Assembly: GCA_006384855.1 (NCBI GenBank)
Contig: VCJN01002412.1
Coordinates: 62,001 to 126,000, forward strand
Length of the DNA: 64,000 nucleotides
Reading direction: 5' to 3'
From: Tetraselmis striata
Lineage: Eukaryota > Chlorophyta > Chlorodendrophyceae > Chlorodendrales > Chlorodendraceae
Part shown: piece by piece, positions 16,626 to 26,390 of the stretch
How positions within the stretch are numbered: position 1 is the first letter of the stretch
Layout of the letters: every line of letters starts with the position of its first letter
Program-made: the position numbers and the translations under genes
Notes under the pieces: model-generated
What the model was told of the DNA's origin: nothing
Databases searched by the model: none
Seen by the model: the letters and a program-made list of their open reading frames with translations, nothing else

Positions 16626-18693
16626 GCACTCTTCGCTTGAACGTGGCCGAAAGCCAACCCTGCAGCTTTTGCCCGATGAGAGGGTCCACGCGAAAGGGGT
16701 ATTCGTAGCCCTTCGCCTTCTTCTTGAACTCCTCGACGGTGGCCGCCGGGATGAACTTGGACCGGTGATGGAAGAAGAGCATGCGATCGTAGAACACCGA
16801 GTCCTGGCCCATCATGGGCATCTGCCCCTTATTGAAGCTGAATAGCGGCAGCGCCTTGCATCGGAACTCGAACGTGCTGCTCATACCGAATCGGCGCCCG
16901 GTCACCATCGGGAAGGAGGTGAGTTCCTTGAGCGTGTGCGTCGCGAGCTGCAAGCTGCCGCTCATCTCGTCGGCGGAAATCAGAAACTTGCCGTTGAGCT
17001 TTTCCATGCACGCGTCGTGTCCATTCTTGTTGTTCGTGGAGTCCTTGATCATCATCTTCTTTGCGCTCTCGCCCTGAATCGCGAGCTTCCCCACCATTTT
17101 GTTGAGGAGTTTCATGAGCTCCGTCTTTGCGTTCCACCCGTCCGTCGCGTCCGTCAGCACCGGCATGATCTTCCTGTCCTTCCTCGGAGTGACGATGTAG
17201 CGACCAATGGCGATGAACGCGCGACGCTCGACCTCCACGGGGAACACTTGCTCGAGGAACCCCCTCACCCCGTCCTTGCTTTGGCCCGGCGTGTAGTCGT
17301 ACCCGGTGGTCTGAGAGACGTAGTCGCCCATGCGTATGTCGCGGAATGCTTTAATCGCAAAATCATAGCAGCAGTTCTTGAAGGGGAAGATGTCGAGCGA
17401 GGTGTCCAGCTTGTCGGAGGAACCGTCCTCGACGCAATGCAGATTCACCACGAGGTTGACGATCTTGTCGAGGTTGTTCCAAAGCCGGCAGGCCTTCTCG
17501 CCCATCTCCTCGTCGCAATTCTGCCCGGCCTCGATGAAGAGCTTGTTAACCTCGTTGCGGCTGATCTCGGACCAAACGCCGGCGGTAAAGCGGTAGAAGG
17601 TCTGCGACATGCCATCCAGCTTCAACTTTTCGAGCACATCCTTGTTGCGAGACCACAATAGCTCCGCGAAGTCTAGTCGCGTGACCAACGTCGCGTTGTT
17701 GCCGTCTGCCTTGTCGTCGATCGGCGGGAGGTTAGTCGGGATTTTAATGTGCGTCGCGAAGGGCTTAATTTCGAAGTTGAGCACGAAGCCGGTCTTCTGC
17801 ACAAAGTGGCGGCGGACGAGCTCGCAGTCGATATCATCCTCGCACTCGACAATACAGCCGTCAAACATCTTTGCGATGACCCTCGCTTGCTTGTGCTTGG
17901 TGACCACGTAATCGAGCATAGCATGCAAGATTTTGTCCTCCGCCTCGGTGATAAGGACGTGCATGAAACGCTTCTTGAGGCTGATAGGGGTGCACGGCTT
18001 GTCTTGGACGGCAAGGCTCTCCTCCGCGACTTCAACCATTTTGGGCATGGCGGCCATCAACTCGTCCATGCATGCATGGAACTGCTCGCCATACCGAACG
18101 AGATAGTCGTAGATCGGCGTTTTCTCGATACCCTCCGGAATCTCGACATCGTTCTTGTAGGCCCACCCTTGAAAGGTGCCGCAGTTGATGAGGGACAGGA
18201 GCAGAGACTTGGCGTTGTCGCGATTGCAATTGAAATCCCGTTGCGTGGACTCCAATATCCCCTTTCTGTCGTTGACGTAGGTCACGATCGTGTCATACTT
18301 CGCTTGGACCTTGTGTTGCTCGATGAGCTGAAGCAGCAGCACCGGGTGGCAGTTGACGATGTCTATATCCACGCACCGCTTCCCGGAGGTCTCCATGTAG
18401 TAGTTTAGCATGGCGTTGCGGATCGGGCGATGGAGATTTTGAATCGACAGTGGCAACGAGGTGTAATCACGACCGTACGTGTTCCCGGCTTTGTCGCTCA
18501 ACTTCTTTTTGTACCACACCTTGAGAACACCGCTCTCGTCCACAAAAGAGATCATGCGTTGCACACGGACGTCCATGCCCTTGTCGCGCTTGTTGAATTG
18601 CATAGTGGGCAGTTCGTGGTCAATGATGTACTTTAGAGCTTCCCGGGCCATGGGCTCGGCGTAAAATTTCCGCGAAGCATTGGACCTCGGCAT
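16612..18693 (-). CDS. TV-Pol / D5-type primase-helicase
   Basis: 693 residues. The N-terminal half carries the three motifs of the transposon-virus polymerase (TV-Pol, family A-like): RCVDIDIVNCHPVLLL (106-121), a Lys-containing helix AKSLLLSLINCGTF (161-174), and IAKMFDGCIVE (273-283). A D5N-like linker follows. The C-terminal part is a superfamily 3 helicase: P-loop DATDGWNAKT (515-524), Walker B KFLISADEM (569-577), and motif C ending in FSFNKGQMPMMGQDSVFYDRMLFF (618-641). The P-loop has Ala where GKT/GKS normally has Gly. This is the replication protein of PLVs without family B polymerase. The gene is intact and heads a two-gene minus-strand operon. Confidence 0.9.
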   Translation of the reverse strand: MPRSNASRKFYAEPMAREALKYIIDHELPTMQFNKRDKGMDVRVQRMISFVDESGVLKVWYKKKLSDKAGNTYGRDYTSLPLSIQNLHRPIRNAMLNYYMETSGKRCVDIDIVNCHPVLLLQLIEQHKVQAKYDTIVTYVNDRKGILESTQRDFNCNRDNAKSLLLSLINCGTFQGWAYKNDVEIPEGIEKTPIYDYLVRYGEQFHACMDELMAAMPKMVEVAEESLAVQDKPCTPISLKKRFMHVLITEAEDKILHAMLDYVVTKHKQARVIAKMFDGCIVECEDDIDCELVRRHFVQKTGFVLNFEIKPFATHIKIPTNLPPIDDKADGNNATLVTRLDFAELLWSRNKDVLEKLKLDGMSQTFYRFTAGVWSEISRNEVNKLFIEAGQNCDEEMGEKACRLWNNLDKIVNLVVNLHCVEDGSSDKLDTSLDIFPFKNCCYDFAIKAFRDIRMGDYVSQTTGYDYTPGQSKDGVRGFLEQVFPVEVERRAFIAIGRYIVTPRKDRKIMPVLTDATDGWNAKTELMKLLNKMVGKLAIQGESAKKMMIKDSTNNKNGHDACMEKLNGKFLISADEMSGSLQLATHTLKELTSFPMVTGRRFGMSSTFEFRCKALPLFSFNKGQMPMMGQDSVFYDRMLFFHHRSKFIPAATVEEFKKKAKGYEYPFRVDPLIGQKLQGWLSATFKRRVHEYP

Positions 18694-18722
18694 GATTGGG
18701 TTGGCTATAGCAGAGAACTTTC

Positions 18723-18980
18723 TTACAGAGGGCTATCCGCGGTCTCCGTCTTAAGCCGGGCAACGCGGCGGCGGTATCGCTCGCGCTGGATCTCGCGGAC
18801 GTGCTCCGCGTTGGCGCGGTAGTACTGCCTATGATACTCGCGCACGCGCTCGCGGTTCGCCTTATCATACTCCGCGCGGTACTCGCGGATGTGCTGTCTG
18901 TTGCCGTCGCGCCATTTCTTCTTCGAGAGCTTAATTCGCTCCGCGCGCTCCTCGTCGCTGAAAACGCGGCGTCGTCCCAT
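18723..18980 (-). CDS. Small Arg/Tyr-rich helical protein
   Basis: 85 residues, highly charged, with a loosely repeated REYRAEYDKANRERV / REYHRQYYRANAEHV / EIQRERYRRRV unit of about 16 residues. Such Arg/Tyr helical repeats are frequent in short DNA-binding proteins of algal and large DNA viruses. It ends 29 bases before the primase-helicase start and is probably cotranscribed with it. Its style resembles the N-terminal piece encoded at 9422-9690. Confidence 0.6.
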   Translation of the reverse strand: MGRRRVFSDEERAERIKLSKKKWRDGNRQHIREYRAEYDKANRERVREYHRQYYRANAEHVREIQRERYRRRVARLKTETADSPL

Positions 18981-19080
18981 CTTGTGCGCGGCGTTCCTTT
19001 ATCTAGCGTCCGTTTTTTATCTGCACTTGCATGACACACTTAAGCCAAGCGAAACGCGGCGCTGAGCGAGAGTCTGCAGA

Positions 19081-19509
19081 ATGCCATCGTCCGTCTCAGT
19101 CACCGTCTCCTTCAGCGATTCCGGCGCCGACGACACCGCGGCCTCCGCGGGCTCCGCATCGTCGCGCCGCGCTCGGTTGTGTCCGCGCTGCGTTCGCGTG
19201 ACTATCTACTCGTCCAGCTACTGTCGTCGGTGCCGCGAGGATATTCTTCGCGAGGTAGATCAAATGCCCGCGAGGTGCCAAGTCTGTCGCAAGCGCGAGG
19301 TCAAAGGCGACTACGCGATGTGCTTCCCGTGTTATCGTAAGCGCGAAGCCGAGAAGACAAAGTCGTGCAAGTGCGGCGCGAAGATCCGCGCGGACTACTT
19401 TGAGTGTTTTCCGTGCAACAAGGAGCGAAAGAAGCACCAAGCGAGCAGCAGCGACGTTCGCCCATCTGATGCAAACGATTTTCCCTTCATTATCGTAAAA
19501 GATGAGTAG
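19081..19509 (+). CDS. Three-zinc-ribbon cysteine-rich protein
   Basis: 142 residues. Twelve cysteines form three four-Cys clusters: CPRC...CRRC (34-51), CQVC...CFPC (66-84) and CKC...CFPC (96-112). The N-terminus is Ser/Ala-rich, and the C-terminus is acidic and hydrophobic. This pattern suggests a zinc-binding regulator of transcription or a nucleic-acid-binding protein. No family was recognised. Its last 8 bases overlap the next gene. Confidence 0.68.
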   Translation: MPSSVSVTVSFSDSGADDTAASAGSASSRRARLCPRCVRVTIYSSSYCRRCREDILREVDQMPARCQVCRKREVKGDYAMCFPCYRKREAEKTKSCKCGAKIRADYFECFPCNKERKKHQASSSDVRPSDANDFPFIIVKDE

Positions 19510-19831
19510 CACTCGCGAAACGTCCCTCGGGCGGGCGATGACCCCCGCGGAACGCTGTTATCTCAGCCAAGCGTTCCTGGATATCGCTAGCTTTGATTAT
19601 AGGTATCAGCCGAAATTTGATCGCGAGTACTTTCGCGCGAAGTATCCGGGCTTCGGCGATGATGTAATCGATATCCTTGTCCTCTACGAGCGCGGGATCC
19701 GATTCAAAGAATTCAAGGCGCTCCTGAAAAAGGGGCGCATCCCAAAGCCGGCGCCGGCACTCGTCGAGATCAAGCGCTATGAGGAGGGCTATTCGCCGTT
19801 CGAGGGCGGTTTCGAAAGGATGAGTTCCTAG
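19502..19831 (+). CDS. Small unknown protein next to the minisatellite
   Basis: 109 residues with an overlapping start (ATGAGTAGC) in the zinc-ribbon gene, so probably translationally coupled. Residues about 35-75 (QPKFDREYFRAKYPGFGDDVIDILVLYERGIRFKEFKALLKKG, in two parts) look globular and helical. The stop at 19829 is followed in the same frame by the open 18-bp repeat, so stop readthrough would add a long hexapeptide-repeat tail. No function is assigned. Confidence 0.6.
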   Translation: MSSTRETSLGRAMTPAERCYLSQAFLDIASFDYRYQPKFDREYFRAKYPGFGDDVIDILVLYERGIRFKEFKALLKKGRIPKPAPALVEIKRYEEGYSPFEGGFERMSS

Positions 19832-19834
19832 TTA

Positions 19835-20178
19835 GCGGCGAGGATGGACTTCGCGGCGAGGATGGACTTCGCGGCGAGGATGGACTTTGCGGCGAGGATG
19901 GACTTCGCGGCGACAATGGACTTCGCGGCGACAACGGACTTCGCGGCGACAATGGACTTCGCGGCGACAACGGACTTCGCGGCGACAACGGACTTCGCGG
20001 CGACAACGGACTTCGCGGCGACAACGGACTTCGCGGCGAGAATGGACTTCGCGGCGACAACGGACTTCGCGGCGACAACGGACTTCGCGGCGACAACGGA
20101 CTTCGCGGCGACAACGGACTTCGCGGCGAGAATCGACTTCGCGGCGACAACGGACTTCGCGGCGACAACTGACTTCGC
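19835..20178. repeat. 18-bp minisatellite inside the right TIR border
   Basis: About 19 copies of GCGGCGACAACGGACTTC and variants. The first four have GAGGATGGACTTC, later ones ACAATGGAC, ACAACGGAC, GAATGGAC or GAATCGAC. It stops at the inner edge of the TIR. Because the unit is a multiple of three without stops, reading frames stay open on both strands (MDFAAT-like on plus, SPRSPL-like on minus). These are treated as non-coding. No counterpart lies at the left TIR. Confidence 0.92.
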
Positions 20179-20180
20179 GC

Positions 20181-21009
20181 GGTGCGTTTGAGAGTCTCGC
20201 GCGGTGCGTTTGAGAGTCTCGGTGCGTTTGAGAGTCTCGGTGTGTTCTGCCTAAGTACTGCACCGAGTCACGCGCTCTTCGGCTCAAGGACCGAGCGAGC
20301 CCGGCGGCGCGGCGAGAGAGCGAGCGAAAGAGCGAGCACCCAATATTGCCACTTTCAAACTGGCACTAGACCCCCCCACGTCACGGGGCGGTGAGACCAC
20401 GTGGAAAACCGCGTGGATGATGCCGCCGCCAAACACTCCCCGTAGTGCCACTGTGCGTGACAAGGCCGCCCCCCGTTCGCTCGCTTGTACCGTGAGGTAC
20501 AGAAGTTATTGTATAGTGATGCTATTATGTTAAAAAAGTGGCACTAGTGGCACTATGAGCTGGAAAAGGGAGTGACCGCGGAAGGTGATGACGTGGTTTG
20601 TACGTGAATCCGCAGAGCCAGTAAAAGTGGCACTAAGTGGCACTGTGATGCCACTTTGAGAATGGCGCGTGGAGCACGCGGAAATCCATATAAAGCGAGC
20701 GGGCACCGGGTGCAGCGTCATTTCCACCACGCCCACGCCAAAGCACTCGCAACGACCCGACAAAACCCGACGCGTTTGCGCGTTATGCGATAATGATCAT
20801 GCGACGATGATTATGCTATAACGATTTCCAAGCTGATATAATCGTTCCCAAGCTGCTATAATCGTTCCGAAGCTGCTATATAGCAAATCGTCGCGATTTG
20901 CAAAACTCAAATCATTTTCGTTTTTCGCTTTTCGTTTTCGTTTTTCGTTTTCGTTTTTGTTTTTATTTTCCAAGCAAATACATAGCATATACACAACATA
21001 TACACAGCC
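20181..21009 (-). repeat. Right terminal inverted repeat of the integrated virus
   Basis: Inverted copy of 304-1205 with scattered differences. At the inner edge it has three GTGCGTTTGAGAGTCTCG units against four on the left. It keeps the iterons, the GTACCGTGAGGTAC palindrome, TTGTATAGTGATGCTAT, the CAGCTTGGGAACGATTATAG units (about 20815-20882) and the CGAAAA tract, which is shorter here (about 20918-20965). The outer end is followed by a TA run and then unrelated host sequence. Confidence 0.93.
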
Positions 21010-22540
21010 TGAAATATATATATATATATCGCGCGCGGTAATCCTTACATCCCTTGTCCGCTGCTCCGTTGAGCGGTCATCGCGTACGCGAGAGGTCCCG
21101 GTATCGATTCCTGGCCGATGTGTTTTCGGCAATATCGTGCTGGCGTCTCCTGGGTTTACCCGGTTGATGCATTATCCCTTCGGGGTTCGAATGAGGCAAT
21201 GGTCTACGGGCTATGCCATACCTATGCCGGGCTGCAATTGGCGCAAGAGCTCAAGTGCTTGGGCGGCTTTGGCCGATGTCCCGGGGCAAACTTTACTTTA
21301 TATCGCGCGAGCTGCTAATATGGGTGGTTTGGTTTCATATGATACTGGTAATAGTCCCTAGCGACTATGTGGGTACGGGTACTGGTACCCCCAAGCAGCA
21401 AAATGCACATGCTAACATCAAGCAACGTTGCCTGATGATGCTGGGTTTTCCGAGCAGTGCCCGCCCGCAAATGGGCGGCAAACACAGAGACAACACGAAT
21501 AAGGATTACGTAGTCTCAATGTGCAACCGGTATCATGTGCATGATGGGTTTTGCAGTGCTTCTTCAACGAGTTAGGGCCGGACTTAGAAAGGTAGCAAGT
21601 GGTGTGCCTGACTAAGCCGCCGTCTTTCGTGCGCGGCAATTGCGGGGCACAGAACGACGTTGTTGCGTTGTAACACGCATGCATCTCCTCGTCCTCCGCG
21701 GCCGGAAACGCGAAGTGCAGGTTATCTTATTCCTTCGCAGCGTGACAGAGAAAGCAATCGACGTGTAGATCACCGCCCCTGTATATCGTTTCGTCTTTAT
21801 TCTCAGGAGCGGGATCACGATGGACATAGAAAGCCCACTACGCCCCTCGCTTCTTAGTGGATACCCAGTTTTTGTTGTGGTTCCGAACGAGCATCTCGAC
21901 GCGACAACGAAAGCTAGGATCGGTTGTATTCGCTTGTTCATTCTCGTCCTGCTGAGCATCGGTATTATGCTGAGTAGTACCCTGAGTTTCGGGTCGGGCG
22001 GACGAGCCATCAGTGGCGGGCGCGAGGGGGGGGGGGGGGGGGGGAAGCGTCCGCTGGCCCCGGCGGCACGGCGTGGCGGTGGCACTAAGTCATCGGCGGC
22101 ATCACCGCCGTCGGTGGCGGCGGGATTCTCCTCTACGTCGCCTTCCGCTTCCTCCTCATCCATAGCCACGTCCTCTTCCGTCTCCGGGTCGAGAGGGAAG
22201 GTAATATTGTCGGAAGCCAAAGCTCAGGGTGAGGGGCGAGGGGCGAGTTAGGTGTCACCAACTTTAGTGTGGCATGCCAGCTGTGATGGTGCCGATATAT
22301 CTGCCTCCCTAGCTCCTGCGGTGTTTTTCTCACCGTATATCACCATATCTCGACCAAAGCGATAGTAACACGCTGGAGTCGATTAGGACAAGTTTCGATG
22401 TAGTGCCGAAGCGGTCAGTTCCACCGAGTTTTTGGTCGAGTTCCGACGGAACGGAATTCCGGCGGTTCAGTTCCACCCGGGCCGGAACTCCGGAACTCGT
22501 CGGAACGAAACTGAGTTCCACCCAACCCTCGTACACACCC
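21010..22540. other. Host intergenic DNA, right flank of the virus
   Basis: After a TA run there is no recognisable gene. It holds a run of 19 G at 22026-22044, GTAC-rich short palindromes (near 21372-21392) and scattered open frames without bias. A low-complexity acidic/proline frame on the minus strand at about 21960-22220 is probably chance. Confidence 0.5.
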
Positions 22541-22900
22541 CCTCCCCACCCGTAGGCGGATCTCGGAGAGACCGACACAAGGCCGAGGTCGTACATGAAT
22601 TAATCTCAGCAACCCCCCGTACAAGGCTGCTGCCCGCCGGCGGCGCCAGCAAGCGCTACATGGACTACGAGTATTATTTGAAAAGCCCCATGTAGGGCTC
22701 CTCGGTCGTCGCAATATCCCAGGATCAGCGACAATCATCCACCCCGCTCAACCCCCTACCGCACCCAGCCGGGCACGGGTTGTGGGAGTTACCAACGCGC
22801 ACCGCGTGGAGGTGGGGGTGCTGCCGCCAGGCTTGCCGCACTTGTGACCCTCCGCTCCTGATGGGCCGCCGCCTAGTGGCGGGGGCCCCATCTAAGTAGT
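22540..22900. repeat. Dispersed repeat, copy 1
   Basis: Shares order and wording with 36845-37180, including CTCGGAGAG, GGCCGAGGTCGT, TATTATTTGAAAAGCC, TAGGGCTCC, CGTGGAGGTGGGGGTG and GCTCCTGATGGGCCG. Copy 2 lies right after a hAT transposase relic, so this is probably the non-coding 3' end of the same transposon family. Confidence 0.65.
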
Positions 22901-22937
22901 AATATAATTCAATGGAAGTATCATGGAATTTATATAA

Positions 22938-23590
22938 ATTTGTAGCCGTCGAAACGCGCCTCAATAGGCCACGCACATTGGGAAACATGAATTGGATGAG
23001 GGTTACACGCTCCTACATGCAACACCTCGTCCGGACGATTGCTTCGCACCGTGATGCGGGGTGCCTGGCTAACTATACAGTGCCGAAACAAACGTGGCCC
23101 AAGCACGGCATGCGCCGTGTAGGAGCCGTCGCAAATCGAGCATATATCGAGCACCTCAGGGTGCCACGCACGTGGGGAAACATGAATCGGATGAGGGTAA
23201 CACCGTCGCTCCAAGATGCCGCAACTCGTCCAGAGTGCTTGGTACCATGCGTCGGGGTTGTCAGGTAAACCGTACAACGCCCGTGCCAATAAGGTGGCCT
23301 AAGCAAGACCCAGGCTATATCGGAGCCGTCACAAAACGCCTCAATGGATCCCGCGAACAAGGGAAAACATGTATTGGATGAGGGTAACACGCTTCAACAT
23401 GCCACACCTCGCTCGTCCAGATGAATGTTTGGTACCGTGCGGTGGGGGTGGTCCGGTAAACCGTATAGCGCCCGCACCAATAAAAGGTGGCCAAATCACG
23501 GCACGCGCTATATCGGAGCGGTCGCAAAACGCCTCATCAATGGGCCGCGCAGAAGGGAGAACATGTGTTGGATGAGGGTACGGGTACTGG
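22938..23590 (+). repeat. Tandem repeat of about 180-200 bp, four diverged copies
   Basis: Units start with GAGCCGTCGCAAAACGCCTCAA-like words at about 22942, 23120, 23322 and 23514. Each holds GGGAAAACATG..TTGGATGAGGGT, ..CGTCCAGA.., GGTAAACCGTA..GCCC and GGTGGCC.AA.CACGGC. Spacing is 178, 202 and 192 bases. There is no coding bias. It may be a minor satellite or degraded transposon interior. Confidence 0.75.
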
Positions 23591-23599
23591 TACCAGCAT

Positions 23600-26390
23600 G
23601 CATCCCATCGGTATTAGTGAAACCCGTCATAATATGTGGATGCTGCTTGCCTACTAAGTAGTAACTTCGATTGAGTGCTGCATGATCTGCCGCCATTTAC
23701 TCCGGCAGTAAACCTGGAATGATATTCCGGGATGATTGCTGGGCTGTCGCAGCCACGTAGAACTGCACACAAAACTACATATGACTCAATTCTTGTAAGG
23801 ATACTGCGCAAAACGCACCAGGCACTGGGTACCCACACGTAGGATTTTTGTGGTACATATCCTTAGACTCCACACCCCCCACCCCCCCCCCCCCCCCCCC
23901 CCACCCCCTCCCCCCAAAAAAAGAGGATGGAGGACCTCCTCCAGCAACGTTTCGGCTTGGATCTGGTGGCGATCCGCATTGGCCGGGTCGTCCAACATTG
24001 CGGGATATCATATCATATTATATGTTTCTCCGCGGGATCGAACACGGATCCGATGCGTGCGTAGCACCAACTAAGCAACTAAGGATACCGAGCAAAACGC
24101 ACCAGGCACTGGGTACCCACATGGGGATTTGTGTGGTACATGTACTTACAATTCCGGTACAAAGGAAGTAATCGAATCGCGGCGTAATATAACAGTGTTA
24201 CTCATATCACTGGGGAACAACCCCATAATACTAACAGTGAAAGATACCATAAATGTATGTAGGATATGTAGCAGCATGACTTATAGCCAGAAGCTTTCAC
24301 TCGCATTATTAGGTTTTGCTGGTGGGCCTATGACCTGAGGTGCTGAATGAGTGAATGATGATGCTTGAAAACAAAACCTACGACCCCATCATCTAAGACT
24401 CCTCTCTGCTCTGCTGCGCTGTATCCGACGCCATACGCAGCAGCCATAAATCAGTGACTAAGTATTACATATGCATAATAATAGACATGTTAAGTAGTAC
24501 CCATATATCATACTCATGTCGAGCATATCTTAGGAAGTATCCTCAGCAGTGCTACCGAATGGGGTACTTAATGCCAGTAGAGAATTCACTCCGCTAGCCA
24601 GTGCCGAGGTAAATATCCCCACGACGTCGTATATAAATAGTATGAGGATTATCATCACTAAAGGGCTTGGCAATGATATGCGCTGGCGCCGCCCGTTGAA
24701 GTCGGCCTTTCCAAGCATAGCGCCAAGACAGGAGTAGCACGCGTATGTGAGCGCGGCGTAATTGTAAGCCTGTGACCACCACTGATACACTCTTCACCGA
24801 CGGCAACGCATTGCGTAAATACTAGGCGTTGTAGTAGCCAGGCGGACAACCTGCACTACGTGGTAGGGGTGGACGAGCAGTCACCGCTTTGGCTGTAGCT
24901 GGGCGACCGCGAAAAAGCGCAGACGCGCGGGGGAATCAGTGAAGATCAGCGAGGCTCCACCGGTGAGTGAGGCGGTACTGCCCAGCAAAGCAATAGAGCG
25001 AGGTCGCCTTCCTGACTGTTCTCGCCGCGTTTTGTCCGTATTGCTATATGTGTTTAGAAAGATGCCCCAGGTGGGTCTTGCATGGCCCCTGGGTCAAGGT
25101 GCATGCCCTGCGGTGATACACTATCACGATCGAATTCTGGGTCGCGATGCACGAGCTGCATGCATGTCATGAAGCGCCGTAGCCGGGTCTGGCAAGCGCA
25201 GCTGCGGCCCGTGGGGACTGATCACTCCGAGCCGTTATTATCGACGGTCGTGGCGACTTTCAAAGACTTTCAAACGTGGCCGACAATGAATATTGTCTTT
25301 TCGTTCGTGGTTCCAGAGGGATCAGCGATCGCAGCTCGTGCCAATCTTTGTCAGCTAGCCGTCATCGGCGTTGGCTCAAAGTTTCGCTCTGCTGCTGCGG
25401 CGAAAAAAACTGCGAAATGGCTGGTATTCACTCCTCAGAAAGCACAGCCGACGCTTCAAAAACCCTGGTTGCTCTATCCGGTGCAGTACTTGTAGTACTG
25501 TCTCATTATGGACTTTTGCTGCGGCGCGGGTAGCGTGTCAGTTTCGCGGTAGTCATCGATATTTGAGCTATGCAGGCAGCAGGATGCGCCGACTCTGCTG
25601 CTTGTGTCAAGCCTCGTCGCGACAAGTGCTCCGGCGGCGCCACCCAGAATGAATCGATGCTACTGCAGGATTGCGATTTAAATGATTTGCCATTGTGAGC
25701 CATTCGGTGGCGGGGTGCAATTTTCTGTGATTCGTCGACTTCGGGTGCTACAGTGACGACGCGTTGCGCTATACATCTGAAAGACCGACTCTGCCGACGT
25801 CGACGCAATTCGCGCAGGGATCGTGCCGATATCGTCTAGACACACAACCGAGATTTAATTGTAGAAAACTGACTGACATGTCGCTTTGCTCATGACACCG
25901 GGTAGGGCTTTCTTTCATGTGATTGCGCGCAAGGTCCAACGGGTAGCTGCACTGTGACTCGCTCAGGCGTCATTGCGATAGACCGCAACTCAGCCCAAGT
26001 TGATGGCGTCCAAACAGCTGGAACGCAACGCTCCGATGATGATGTGCCAGTACTCTAATGGCAAGAGAGACCTCCCAGTCCCGCCACCTGGACTCTCCAG
26101 ACCCCTCCGCTGTTTCAGCTCTTTTGGAAACAACCGATCTGGGAGCATGGGATCTCCGCAGCAAATCAATGACATGAAGAGGTGCGTGCAGCCGCCGGTT
26201 GTGATGACCAGCAACAACTCGCGCCTTCAGGAAAGTATGAGTATGGCCAGCTGCTTTGCCGTTTGGGGATGCATTGGACCGTCCTGTACGTAAATGACAT
26301 TCGCTCAGGAATAGTGTGTTCTTCTCATTATGTATCAGCAGTACTAGACAGGGCTGGCTAACTAGCCGCACCAAGTACCCACCGCCATCT
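23600..26390. other. Host intergenic DNA with poly-C tract
   Basis: No gene could be supported. It contains 21 C at 23882-23902 and two near-identical words (AAAACGCACCAGGCACTGGGTACCCACA) at about 23810 and 24092, which suggests a local duplication. Short open frames at 24530-24790 and 25082-25652 lack coding bias. Confidence 0.45.

Noticed and set aside
19835..20178. CRISPR array
   Set aside because: Contiguous 18-bp units with no spacers, in a eukaryotic virus element.
19770..20287. SPRSPL- and MDFAAT-repeat proteins
   Set aside because: The 18-bp minisatellite is open in every frame on both strands; no independent evidence of translation.
304..21009. Element as a classic Maverick/Polinton
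   Set aside because: No family B DNA polymerase, retroviral-type integrase or adenain-like protease was found; TV-Pol and a tyrosine recombinase fit PLVs instead.
21050..21130. Possible tRNA near the right virus end (GGTATCGATTCC-like T-loop)
   Set aside because: No matching acceptor, D or anticodon stems could be folded around it.
21612..22220. 202-codon minus-strand acidic/Pro-rich frame
   Set aside because: Low complexity with a poly-G tract inside; no splice or domain support.
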